Below are positions 53,286-61,917 of a DNA stretch of 64,000 nt, in pieces; position 1 is the stretch's first letter; each line of letters opens with the position of its first letter. This DNA is from Paracrocinitomix sp039939375 (GTDB lineage: Bacteria; Bacteroidota; Bacteroidia; Flavobacteriales_D; Crocinitomicaceae). Under the pieces are notes generated by a model. That model saw nothing but the letters and a program-made list of their open reading frames with translations, was not told the origin of the DNA and searched no databases. The stretch is taken from assembly GCA_039939375.1 (NCBI GenBank), contig JBDVJO010000010.1, positions 354,421-418,420 of the forward strand, written 5' to 3'. The translations under genes and the position numbers were made by a program.

Positions 53286-54307
53286 TGGAGAAAATAGAAC
53301 ACGAATCATTAAAAGAAGCAGATGCAAGAAAGCAAAGTCATTTAGATTTAGCTTTTGAATCGCAAAGCGGTAAAATTGACAATCGATTTTATTACGAACC
53401 GCTTTTATCTGGACACCCCTCTTCTACTGAGTCTATGATGACTAAGTGGGGAGCGAAGCAGATGAAATATCCCGTATGGATTTCAAGCATGACAGGTGGA
53501 ACCTCTAAAGCTGGACCAATCAATAAAATGCTGGCGAAAACCGCAGCTAAGTTTGGTTTTGGAATGGGATTAGGTTCTTGCAGGATAATACTTGAAGACA
53601 ACACCTATTTTGAAGACTTTAACTTAAGACCTATCTTAGGAGACGAAGTGCCATTCTACGCCAATGTTGGAATCGCTCAAATTGAACGTTTGCTTAAAAT
53701 CAATCAGGCTAAACGATTGACTGAGCTAGTGGATAAATTAAGCGCGGATGGTTTAATCGTTCATGTTAACCCATTGCAAGAGTGGCTTCAACCTGAAGGA
53801 GACATCATAGAACAATCACCAATGTCAACCATCAAGCAATTGCTGAATGAGTTTGACCGCCCTATTATCGTAAAAGAAGTAGGTCAAGGATTTGGTCCTG
53901 ATAGCATGGGAGAATTGTTAAAACTACCTATTCAAGCAATCGATTTTGCAGCAAATGGTGGAACCAACTTTTCAAAATTAGAATTGATCAGAAATAAAAA
54001 ACTACAAGATTTTTATAGTGATGTAGTTGCTTTAGGGCATTCAGCAGATGAAATGGTAGAGATTTTAGATGATACCATTGAAAAGCTCGGTAACGAGCGA
54101 AAATGCAACAATGTCATTATAAGTGGAGGGATTAAGAACTTTTTAGATGGCTACTACCTAATCAATAAGTCTCCACTAAACTCAATTTATGGACAAGCCG
54201 CGCCATTTTTGAAATACGCGAACGAATCGCAAGAAGCACTTGATGAATTTGCCGAATTCCAAGTGAAAGGGTTATTAATGGCACAACGTTTTTTAAGAGT
54301 CAAATGA
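53285..54307 (+). CDS. fni: Isopentenyl-diphosphate delta-isomerase, type 2
   Basis: A 340-residue FMN- and NADPH-dependent IPP isomerase of the type 2 family, interconverting IPP and DMAPP, the step that any mevalonate-only route needs. Seen: WISSMTGGTSKAGPINKMLA (FMN site), GFGMGLGSCRIIL, VHVNPLQEWLQPEGD, VKEVGQGFGPDSM, AIDFAANGGTNFSKLE and IISGGIKNFLDG. Type 2 isomerases are the bacterial and archaeal form, in contrast to the eukaryote-like squalene enzymes beside it. Its start and stop overlap the neighbours (1 bp and 4 bp). Confidence 0.95.
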   Translation: MEKIEHESLKEADARKQSHLDLAFESQSGKIDNRFYYEPLLSGHPSSTESMMTKWGAKQMKYPVWISSMTGGTSKAGPINKMLAKTAAKFGFGMGLGSCRIILEDNTYFEDFNLRPILGDEVPFYANVGIAQIERLLKINQAKRLTELVDKLSADGLIVHVNPLQEWLQPEGDIIEQSPMSTIKQLLNEFDRPIIVKEVGQGFGPDSMGELLKLPIQAIDFAANGGTNFSKLELIRNKKLQDFYSDVVALGHSADEMVEILDDTIEKLGNERKCNNVIISGGIKNFLDGYYLINKSPLNSIYGQAAPFLKYANESQEALDEFAEFQVKGLLMAQRFLRVK

Positions 54308-55620
54308 TGGATAAATTTATAGAAGGCTTTTCTAAAAAAAATAAAGAAGATAAACTTGCTGCAATAGCGGCATTCTTTAAAAATAAAGACAACGCAATTG
54401 AAGTTTTCAAAAGCTTTAATCATCCTGACGCTAAAATTCAGGAAATGATTAATGAGTTTTCTGAAAACACAATTTCAAACTTTCACTTGCCTTACAGCAT
54501 TGCACCAAATTTCTTAATTAACGGAAAAACATATGCGGTACCAATGGTTATTGAAGAAAGTTCTGTAGTTGCCGCAGCATCAAAGAGCGCTAAATTCTGG
54601 TATCAGCTAGGTGGATTTAATGTAGAGGTTGTTGATACTGAAAAAGTTGGGCAAGTTCATTTTCTTTGGAAAGATGACACCTCAAAATTACAAGCAAAAT
54701 TCAATGAACTGAAAACCTTGTTAATTGAAGGAACTTCAGAAATCACTGAAAACATGCGTAATCGTGGTGGTGGTATCAAAGACATTATCCTAAAAGACCT
54801 TTCAGATAAAGAACCGCATTTAATGCAGCTTTACGCAACCTTTGAAACGAAAGATTCAATGGGAGCTAACTTTGTTAATTCTTGCTTAGAAAAATTTGCC
54901 GACATCTTCAGAAAATGGCACAAAGAACAAGCAGAATTCGCCAATGATGGGCTAGATATCGTCATGTCAATTTTATCTAACCTCACACCTAATTGCGTTG
55001 TCAAATGTTGGGTAGAAACCGATATCGAAAATTTAAGCGGGATTGTTGAAGGAGTTTCTGGTCAAGAATTCGCTCAGAAATTTAAAACAGCCGTTAGAAT
55101 TGCTCAAGTAGATCCTTACAGAGCAACTACACATAACAAAGGTATTTATAACGGAATTGATGCCGTTGTACTAGCAACTGGAAACGATTTTAGAGCAGTT
55201 GAAGCTTGCGGACATGCATACGCCAGTATCAACGGAAATTACACGAGCTTAACGCATTGTGACATTGACAATGGCAAATTCAAGTTCACACTCACTTTAC
55301 CTATCGCATTAGGTGTTGTAGGTGGATTAACAAACTTACATCCATTAGTGAAGTTGTCACATGAAATTTTAGAACACCCTTCAGCGAGAGAACTCATGGG
55401 AATTGCCGCATCTGCTGGTCTTGCAAACAACTTTGGAGCGGTAAAATCGTTGACAACTACAGGTATCCAACAAGGACACATGAAAATGCATTTATACAAC
55501 ATTATGAATCAATTAGAAGTACCTAAAGATTCAAGAGACCAAGTCGTAGATCATTTCAAGGATAAAAACGTATCTGTGTCTGCTGTTCGTAAATTCGTAG
55601 AAGAACTTGATTTAGCATAA
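54304..55620 (+). CDS. Hydroxymethylglutaryl-CoA reductase (class II-like)
   Basis: A 438-residue HMG-CoA reductase that commits HMG-CoA to mevalonate. Evidence: FHLPYSIAPNFLINGK, the catalytic Glu region VIEESSVVAAASK, KDSMGANFVNSCLE, IYNGIDAVVLATGNDFRAVEACGHAYAS with the catalytic Asp, GGLTNLHPLVKL, and GIQQGHMKMHLYN with the catalytic His near residue 395. The lack of a membrane domain and this motif set suit class II (bacterial/archaeal soluble type). It starts with two ATGs (54304 and 54307) and overlaps the fni stop. HMG-CoA synthase is not in the window, so HMG-CoA must be made by a gene elsewhere. Confidence 0.94.
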   Translation: MMDKFIEGFSKKNKEDKLAAIAAFFKNKDNAIEVFKSFNHPDAKIQEMINEFSENTISNFHLPYSIAPNFLINGKTYAVPMVIEESSVVAAASKSAKFWYQLGGFNVEVVDTEKVGQVHFLWKDDTSKLQAKFNELKTLLIEGTSEITENMRNRGGGIKDIILKDLSDKEPHLMQLYATFETKDSMGANFVNSCLEKFADIFRKWHKEQAEFANDGLDIVMSILSNLTPNCVVKCWVETDIENLSGIVEGVSGQEFAQKFKTAVRIAQVDPYRATTHNKGIYNGIDAVVLATGNDFRAVEACGHAYASINGNYTSLTHCDIDNGKFKFTLTLPIALGVVGGLTNLHPLVKLSHEILEHPSARELMGIAASAGLANNFGAVKSLTTTGIQQGHMKMHLYNIMNQLEVPKDSRDQVVDHFKDKNVSVSAVRKFVEELDLA

Positions 55621-55630
55621 AATCATTTCA

Positions 55631-56515
55631 ATGGAGATTTTTAAGGCTTCCTGTAAACTCATGCTCTTTGGTGAATATATCATCCTCAGAGGTAGTAAAT
55701 CGCTTGCGTTTCCTCTTAAGTTTGGACAGACACTGGCCGTAGAAAAAAATGATCAATTAAACTGGAAAAGCATAGCACCCTCAGGAACTTGGTTTGAAGC
55801 TGAATTCAGCGAATCATTAGAGTTAATCTCAACTACCAACTCAGAAACGGCTGAAATTCTTAGAAAAATCTTGTTAAAAATAAAAACGCTAAACCCATCC
55901 CTTAACTTAATAAATGCCTTCACTGCAACGGCAGATTTTAAACTTGAATGGGGATTAGGCTCTAGCTCCACGCTATTGAGTTTACTGGCGCAATGGTCAC
56001 AAACTGACCCTTACATTTTACTTGATGAATCTTTTGGCGGATCAGGCTATGACATTGCCTGCGCAACTGCTAATTCCCCTATCATCTATACCATTGATGG
56101 TCGAAAAGTTGAAGCAACCGAATTAAAACCGGCAATTACTGATCATTTTTTATTCGTTTATCTTGGAGAAAAACAAAGTTCTAGAAACGAGATTAAACGA
56201 TTTGAAAAAAATGAGGTCACTCAAAAAGACATTCAACAGATGGATGGTATTATAGATACAGCCATCAAGGTCAGCTCTATAGAAGAATTTGAAGAATGTC
56301 TGAATCAGGCAGAACAATTATTGTCGCCAATTATCGGTAAACAAACATTAAAAGAACATATCTTTGCTGACTATAGCTACTGCATTAAATCTCTTGGAGC
56401 CTGGGGAGGTGATTTTTTCCTTGCCACTTTCAGAGATCTTGATAAAGCAAAAACTTACTTTAGTAACAAAGGATTAACCACCTTTTTTACTTATAATGAA
56501 ATGGTTAAAAATTAA
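55631..56515 (+). CDS. GYDIA-family GHMP kinase, probable phosphomevalonate kinase
   Basis: A 294-residue GHMP kinase. Motifs: FGEYIILRGSKSLAFPL, the ATP loop WGLGSSSTLLSLLAQW, the family signature FGGSGYDIACATANS with the catalytic Asp, and the C-terminal glycine motif LGAWGGDFFLAT. It matches the GYDIA group, which I recall as typical of Bacteroidota. In this operon mevalonate kinase and diphosphomevalonate decarboxylase are assigned separately, and phosphomevalonate kinase is the only missing step, so I infer that role; this is by elimination, not by direct similarity to known Pmk. It is the only operon gene preceded by a gap of some size (10 bp) and it overlaps mvaD by one base. Confidence 0.8.
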   Translation: MEIFKASCKLMLFGEYIILRGSKSLAFPLKFGQTLAVEKNDQLNWKSIAPSGTWFEAEFSESLELISTTNSETAEILRKILLKIKTLNPSLNLINAFTATADFKLEWGLGSSSTLLSLLAQWSQTDPYILLDESFGGSGYDIACATANSPIIYTIDGRKVEATELKPAITDHFLFVYLGEKQSSRNEIKRFEKNEVTQKDIQQMDGIIDTAIKVSSIEEFEECLNQAEQLLSPIIGKQTLKEHIFADYSYCIKSLGAWGGDFFLATFRDLDKAKTYFSNKGLTTFFTYNEMVKN

Positions 56516-57570
56516 TGAGCACTACTGAAACACTGAATAAAACAAAAGTTAAATGGCGTTGCCCATCTAACATTGCTATTGTTAAGTATTGGGGTAAAAA
56601 ACTAGTTCAAATTCCTTGTAACTCTTCGTTAAGCATCACATTATCTGATTCTTTCACTGAAGTTGAAGTTGAACTTTCAGAAAAAACAAGTGATAAAAAA
56701 GTAGAGTTAACCTACTACTTTGAAGGTGAAGTATCGGATCTTTTTGGACGAAAAGTGGAAGTTTATTTTGAAAACAACATTGAAAGCTTCCCCTATTTGA
56801 AAGAGAAAGCAGTTACAATTCATTCAATCAATAGCTTTCCTCATTCTGCCGGAATCGCTTCTTCAGCATCAGCATTTGGGGCTATTGCTTTAGCAATGCT
56901 AGATTTAGCCTACGCTCAAGAAGACAAAGAAATTGATGTTGAGTTTTATCAAAAAGCCTCTAACCTAGCAAGATTAGGAAGCGGAAGTGCATGTAGAAGC
57001 TTATTCCCATCTTACTCTATGTGGGGACAAAACGATTTAGTTACTGGCTCTTCAAATGAAAAAGCAATTGAAGTAAAAGATATCCACCCATCTTTTCAAG
57101 ATATGCGAGATGCAATCTTAATTATTGAAGATGAACCTAAAAAGGTATCCTCTACAATTGGGCATGGATTAATGAATAATCATCCTTATGCCTCTGCTCG
57201 TTTTGCTCAGGCGAATAAACGAACGGCGCAATTAATTGAAATTCTAAGAACAGGAGATATTGAAGGATTCATTCAAATCAGCGAATCAGAAGCTTTAACC
57301 CTTCACGCTATGATGATGACTTCATCTGAATACTATTTATTAGTAAAACCTGGGACCATTAAAGCCATTGAAAAGCTAATGCAATTCAGAATGGAATATC
57401 TTGTTCCTGTTTGCTTTACATTAGATGCTGGACCGAACTTACACGTGTTATATCCAGCCAAATACGAAGAAAAAGTGGTTGAGTTTATCAACACTGAGTT
57501 AAAGGACACTTACAAAAAAGTGATCTTTGATAAGGAAGGTGACGGCCCCACTAAATTACCGGTTGAATAA
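56515..57570 (+). CDS. mvaD: Diphosphomevalonate decarboxylase
   Basis: A 351-residue enzyme that uses ATP to decarboxylate mevalonate diphosphate to IPP. Evidence: RCPSNIAIVKYWGKK with the diagnostic KYWGK, CNSSLSITLSDSFT, HSAGIASSASAFGAIALA (phosphate loop), LARLGSGSACRSLFPSY and the catalytic Asp in CFTLDAGPNLHVLYP. This residue set (KYWGK, SGSACRS, DAGPN) argues for a true diphosphomevalonate decarboxylase rather than a mevalonate 3-kinase or phosphomevalonate decarboxylase. It overlaps the GYDIA kinase by one base and abuts mevalonate kinase. Confidence 0.95.
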   Translation: MSTTETLNKTKVKWRCPSNIAIVKYWGKKLVQIPCNSSLSITLSDSFTEVEVELSEKTSDKKVELTYYFEGEVSDLFGRKVEVYFENNIESFPYLKEKAVTIHSINSFPHSAGIASSASAFGAIALAMLDLAYAQEDKEIDVEFYQKASNLARLGSGSACRSLFPSYSMWGQNDLVTGSSNEKAIEVKDIHPSFQDMRDAILIIEDEPKKVSSTIGHGLMNNHPYASARFAQANKRTAQLIEILRTGDIEGFIQISESEALTLHAMMMTSSEYYLLVKPGTIKAIEKLMQFRMEYLVPVCFTLDAGPNLHVLYPAKYEEKVVEFINTELKDTYKKVIFDKEGDGPTKLPVE

Positions 57571-58512
57571 ATGGAAAAGTTCAGATCAAAAGTATTGATG
57601 TTCGGTGAATATAGCCTGTTATACAACAGTATGGCACTGACAATGCCTTTTGATAAATTTTCAGGTAAATTTAACTATACTGACCAAGCACATGATACGC
57701 ACTTGGCGTTACTTTCTAACAAAGGCTTAAGAGAATTGTGCAATCACATGTTGCACCATCACACTGATGAAACCTTCAAGTTAAATGTGAATCGATTCAA
57801 AGCTGAACTAGAAAAAGGACTGTTTTTTGAAAGCAACATTCCGCAAGGATTTGGACTTGGAAGTTCTGGAGCACTGGTTGCAGCGATATTTTTGAGATAC
57901 CTTGAGAAAGCAGGTGATTTTAAAGATGGTGTAAAAAACCTAACCAAAGAAAAGATTTGTAATCTTAAAAAGTGCTTGGGTGGACTTGAAGGTTATTTTC
58001 ATGGAACCAGCTCAGGCATTGACCCGCTGAGTATCTTAATGAATGAACCACTTCTACTCCGCTCTAACACTGATATATCTGCAGTTCAGATTCCTGAGTT
58101 TAATGAAAACGGAAAACACACCGTCTTTTTATTGAATACCAACCTTTCAAGAAACACAGACAAATTAGTTAAGCAATTCAAGGCTGCCACTGATAACCCT
58201 GTGTTTAGAGACAAAATAAATAACGAATTGATTCAATACACCAATGGAGGAATCAATGACTTTATAGCAGCCAATACCGATAGTCTTTATAAAAACCTAG
58301 ATCAACTCGTTCAATTTCAACTGAATGAAATGAATTACTTGATTCCAACACCATTTGAAAATCTGGTAAAGGAAGGTTTGGATACAGGAAACTATTTTTT
58401 AAAAATATGTGGATCAGGTGGTGGAGGCTATATGCTAGGTTTTACCCAAAATTGGGAGACTGCGCAAGAACAATTAAAAGAACAAGATTTAGAAATTCTA
58501 TATAGATATTAA
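57571..58512 (+). CDS. mvk: Mevalonate kinase
   Basis: A 313-residue GHMP kinase that makes 5-phosphomevalonate. The segments are VLMFGEYSLLYNSMALTMPF, PQGFGLGSSGALVAAIF (ATP loop), FHGTSSGIDPLSILM with the catalytic Asp (SGxDP as in mevalonate kinases), and ICGSGGGGYMLGF (third motif). It starts at the base after mvaD and leaves a 2-bp gap to the prenyltransferase. The other GHMP kinase of the operon lacks the SGxDP motif, supporting the division of labour between the two. Confidence 0.9.
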   Translation: MEKFRSKVLMFGEYSLLYNSMALTMPFDKFSGKFNYTDQAHDTHLALLSNKGLRELCNHMLHHHTDETFKLNVNRFKAELEKGLFFESNIPQGFGLGSSGALVAAIFLRYLEKAGDFKDGVKNLTKEKICNLKKCLGGLEGYFHGTSSGIDPLSILMNEPLLLRSNTDISAVQIPEFNENGKHTVFLLNTNLSRNTDKLVKQFKAATDNPVFRDKINNELIQYTNGGINDFIAANTDSLYKNLDQLVQFQLNEMNYLIPTPFENLVKEGLDTGNYFLKICGSGGGGYMLGFTQNWETAQEQLKEQDLEILYRY

Positions 58513-58514
58513 GC

Positions 58515-59489
58515 ATGACGATTGAGAACGATTTAAAAACGCAGAAAGAATCAATTGAGCACTTTTTAGAAACAAAAGCTTTAGAGAGCTTCCCTTCTAA
58601 CCTCTTTGATGCCGTGCATCACATCATGACTTTGGATGGTAAACGTTTACGCCCAATGATGGTGCTAATGACTGCAAAAGGATTCGGGATTTCTGAAGAA
58701 TCTGCCATGCCTGCAGCTATTTCAATTGAAGTTTTCCATAATTTCACTTTGGTGCATGATGACATCATGGACAAAGCTAAACTGAGAAGAGGAAAAGTTA
58801 CTGTTCATGAGAAATTCGGTGTTGATAAGGCAATTGTAACTGGAGACGCTATGTTACCACATGCGGTTAGCTTATTGATTGACGGGAACAATGACAAAGC
58901 TGGTGATTTATTGAATTGTTTCAATAAGATGGCCAAAGAAGTGATGGAAGGACAACAATATGACATGGAGTTTGAAGATCGTAATGATGTTGCGGTACAA
59001 GAATACATGAACATGATTAAACTAAAAACTTCGGTCTTATTTGGAACAGCATGTGAAATTGGTGCGATCCTAGGAAACGCTTCAGCTGAAGACCGTCAGA
59101 ATCTTTATGATTTTGGTCTTTATTCTGGTTTAGCCTTCCAAATTATGGATGACTACTTAGACACTTTTGGAGATGAAAATTTCGGAAAGCGTATTGGTGG
59201 TGATATCTTATTGAATAAAAAGACTTTCTTGTTGGTGAACGCTATGCAAATTGCCAATACAGAGCAAAAAGCTAAAATCTTTACCTTGTTTGACGAAAAG
59301 AACGAAGAAAAGAAAATTGAAGCTTTTCAAGACTTATACAGAGAAATGGGTATTCCAAAGGTGGCTTTAGACACCATGGACGAATTGCACAAAAAATCTG
59401 TCAATGCAGTCATGTCCTCTTCTATTCCTGAAGAAGATAAGAACAGAATCATTGAATTAGGTGAAGTCATGCTTCGCAGAACCAAGTAA
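58515..59489 (+). CDS. Short-chain prenyl diphosphate synthase (FPP/GGPP synthase)
   Basis: A 324-residue trans-isoprenyl diphosphate synthase. It has GKRLRPMMVL, first Asp-rich motif DDIMD (D82-D86) with LRRGKVTVH after it, GQQYDMEFE, and second motif FQIMDDYLD. Counting back from the first Asp, residue -5 is Phe and -4 is Thr, with no insertion inside DDIMD; that pattern is more like archaeal-type GGPP synthases than classic bacterial FPP synthases. In this operon the product must include FPP for squalene synthase, so a C15 or mixed C15/C20 product is inferred. One base separates it from the cyclase start. Confidence 0.93.
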   Translation: MTIENDLKTQKESIEHFLETKALESFPSNLFDAVHHIMTLDGKRLRPMMVLMTAKGFGISEESAMPAAISIEVFHNFTLVHDDIMDKAKLRRGKVTVHEKFGVDKAIVTGDAMLPHAVSLLIDGNNDKAGDLLNCFNKMAKEVMEGQQYDMEFEDRNDVAVQEYMNMIKLKTSVLFGTACEIGAILGNASAEDRQNLYDFGLYSGLAFQIMDDYLDTFGDENFGKRIGGDILLNKKTFLLVNAMQIANTEQKAKIFTLFDEKNEEKKIEAFQDLYREMGIPKVALDTMDELHKKSVNAVMSSSIPEEDKNRIIELGEVMLRRTK

Positions 59490-59490
59490 G

Positions 59491-61746
59491 ATGAACTTTT
59501 CTGATAAGGATCAGGCGTATTTCTGGAATTGTTGGAAATTCACTTCTAACAAAGGTCAACAACGCTGGCACTTTGAACTTCCTGAAGAATTAAAGGGGAT
59601 TCTCCAATCTGAAGAAGACTGGAGCAAACCTGAAGCACAAGACTTCTTAACACATTTTGATCAGGCATTTGTCTTTGACAAAAAAGTCAACCCTAACAGT
59701 GCTGACAAGGTTTTTAGACACATTCGTACCAACAAAACAGCTCCGCATAAATTGGTGGATGTTAATAAAGATGAGCCGCTCAAAGAAGCAGCTCGTAAAG
59801 CTTTACTGAATGGTTTCTCATATTATGAAACCCTGCAAGAACCTGACGGAAACTGGGCAGGAGACTACGGTGGACCACTTTTTTTGATTCCAGGATTAGT
59901 TATTGCATCTCACATCACCTCATCCCCTTTTGAAAAACCTATGCAGGTGCTAATGAAGCGAAATCTGTGGAACCATCAAAATGAAGATGGCGGCTGGGGC
60001 CTGCACATTGAGGGGCACTCTACCATGTTTGGAACGGTTATGCAATACGTTACTTTACGCATCTTGGGAGAAGAACTTTCTAATCCACTCATGAAAAAGG
60101 CTCAGAAATGGATTTTAGAGCATGGTGGGGCGATTAAAATTCCGCAATGGGGCAAGTTCTACTTATCAGTACTAAATGTTTACGAGTGGGAAGGTAATGA
60201 TGCTTTGCTCCCTGAAATGTGGAAATTCCCTAAATGGACACCCTTTCACCCCGGTAAGTATTGGTGCCATAACCGCATGATCTTTCTGCCCATGTCTTAT
60301 TGCTTTGGAAACAAAGTTAAGGCAGAAGAAAGTGATTTAACCATAGCTTTAAGAAAAGAACTTTATACATCTGATTACAAATCAATTAACTGGAAAAAAG
60401 CAAGACGAGAAGCTTGTGAAATAGACATCTTTCATCCTGTCAATAAATGGTATCATAGGTTGAGTTGGTTTACCAATACTTATGAGAAAATCTACTCTAA
60501 AAGATGGCGTAATAAGGCTCTGAAATACGTTTCAGATTACATTGATAACGAAGACATTCATACACGGTATATTAATATTGGACCCGTTAACCAAGCCATC
60601 AACTCTATTGCAGTTTGGCACAAGCATGGCAAAGATTCTGAGCAGTTCAAGCAGCATGTTTACAGGTGGCAAGACTATTTGTGGATAGCTGAAGATGGTG
60701 CGAAAATGGGTGGATATAACGGATCACAACTTTGGGATACCTCTTTTGCAGGTCAAGCCCTATTAGAAGCCGACATGGAAGCAGACTTTCCTGAAATGGC
60801 TGAAAAAATCTATAATTTCATTGAAATAACGCAGATTGACAGAGATCCTGTTGATCACGTAAAATACTGGAGAGACGTCACAAAAGGCACCTGGCCTTTC
60901 TCAACCATTGACCATGCATGGGCAGTAACAGATTGTACCTCTGAAGGAATGAAAACCGCCCTACTCTTCAACAATAAAGAACATATAAATAAAACTAAGT
61001 TTGTAGGTGAAGAAAGGTTAAAACCGGCAATAGACTGGTTATTATTCATGCAAAACGAAGATGGTGGATGGGCATCTTACGAGAAGAAGCGCGCACCGCA
61101 ATGGATTGAAGTACTCAATCCTGCTATGTTATTTGAAAACATCATGGTTGAAGTTACCTATACCGAATGCTCTTCAGCCACCATGCAGGGATTAAAAGAG
61201 TTTTCAAAAAATCACGATTACCGAAAGGCAGATATCGATAAAGCCTTGGCAAAAGGTGCAAAGTTCATAGAAAACAAACAGTTGGCTGACGGATCTTGGT
61301 ACGGCTGTTGGGGCGTTTGTTTTACTTATGGTATCTGGTTTGGAATTGAAGGTTTATTATGCGGCGGTCATAAAGGCTATGAAAGCAACTCCCCTTCCCC
61401 AAAAATAAAAGCTGCTTGTGATTTCCTAATGAGTAAGCAAAATGCAGACGGCAGCTGGGGCGAATCATTTGAATCATGTGTGCAACACAAGTACATCCAG
61501 CACGAAGACGGCCAAATCATTAACACCGCTTGGGCTCTGTTAGGTCTCATGAAGGCCAAACACCCCAACACTGAAGTCATTGAAAAAGGCATTGCCTTTA
61601 TTATTTCGCGCCAAGAGGCTAACGGAGATTTTCCACAGGAAGGCATTTCAGGCGTGTTTAACGGCAATTGTATGGAGACATACACCTCTTACCGCAACAT
61701 CTTCCCATTGTGGGCATTAGGAAGGTATTATCGTTATTATGCTTAG
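59491..61746 (+). CDS. Oxidosqualene cyclase (sterol/triterpenol synthase)
   Basis: A 751-residue cyclase that folds 2,3-oxidosqualene into a tetra- or pentacyclic triterpenol. The ATG at 59491 follows the prenyltransferase stop; a longer frame overlaps that gene and is unlikely. QW repeats (QNEDGGWG, QNEDGGWA, QLADGSWYG, QNADGSWGE) are present. The catalytic motif is DCTSE (Asp481), close to eukaryotic DCTAE and unlike DxDD of squalene-hopene cyclases; the supporting Cys is in YTECSSA. HPGKYWCHNRMIFLPMSYC matches eukaryotic cyclases, including the conserved His260. Product-controlling positions are Tyr409, His475 and Val479. The neighbouring epoxidase supports oxidosqualene as substrate. Later sterol-modifying genes (CYP51, C-4 demethylation) are not seen. 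Confidence 0.94.
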   Translation: MNFSDKDQAYFWNCWKFTSNKGQQRWHFELPEELKGILQSEEDWSKPEAQDFLTHFDQAFVFDKKVNPNSADKVFRHIRTNKTAPHKLVDVNKDEPLKEAARKALLNGFSYYETLQEPDGNWAGDYGGPLFLIPGLVIASHITSSPFEKPMQVLMKRNLWNHQNEDGGWGLHIEGHSTMFGTVMQYVTLRILGEELSNPLMKKAQKWILEHGGAIKIPQWGKFYLSVLNVYEWEGNDALLPEMWKFPKWTPFHPGKYWCHNRMIFLPMSYCFGNKVKAEESDLTIALRKELYTSDYKSINWKKARREACEIDIFHPVNKWYHRLSWFTNTYEKIYSKRWRNKALKYVSDYIDNEDIHTRYINIGPVNQAINSIAVWHKHGKDSEQFKQHVYRWQDYLWIAEDGAKMGGYNGSQLWDTSFAGQALLEADMEADFPEMAEKIYNFIEITQIDRDPVDHVKYWRDVTKGTWPFSTIDHAWAVTDCTSEGMKTALLFNNKEHINKTKFVGEERLKPAIDWLLFMQNEDGGWASYEKKRAPQWIEVLNPAMLFENIMVEVTYTECSSATMQGLKEFSKNHDYRKADIDKALAKGAKFIENKQLADGSWYGCWGVCFTYGIWFGIEGLLCGGHKGYESNSPSPKIKAACDFLMSKQNADGSWGESFESCVQHKYIQHEDGQIINTAWALLGLMKAKHPNTEVIEKGIAFIISRQEANGDFPQEGISGVFNGNCMETYTSYRNIFPLWALGRYYRYYA

Positions 61747-61833
61747 GGGGCAATCATCACCTTCTAATTTACTGCGCCTATTACTTCCTTGACATCTTCT
61801 TAACACAGAGATTTTATCCTTATCACCAATAAG

Positions 61834-61853
61834 ACTCAATTTTACAATTGAGT
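61834..61853. repeat. Perfect 8-bp hairpin (candidate terminator of the sterol operon)
   Basis: ACTCAATT (61834-61841), loop TTAC, AATTGAGT (61846-61853). It lies 88 bp after the cyclase stop. It lacks GC pairs and a clean T run, so termination is only possible. Confidence 0.35.
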
Positions 61854-61881
61854 TAATTCATTGAGACCAGAAGCTTTAATT

Positions 61882-61917
61882 TTATCCGTGGTTTTATACG
61901 CATAATACCACGGATAA
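61882..61917. repeat. Perfect 11-bp inverted repeat (candidate terminator)
   Basis: Arms TTATCCGTGGT (61882-61892) and ACCACGGATAA (61907-61917) with a 14-nt loop. It is followed by a few T residues (TTTAG). The GC-containing stem makes it the better terminator candidate after the sterol operon; it could also be a relic of a mobile site. Confidence 0.45.

Noticed and set aside
59461..59490. Longer start for the oxidosqualene cyclase
   Set aside because: The extra ten residues overlap the end of the prenyl synthase gene and match nothing in the family; the ATG at 59491 directly after its stop fits the operon.
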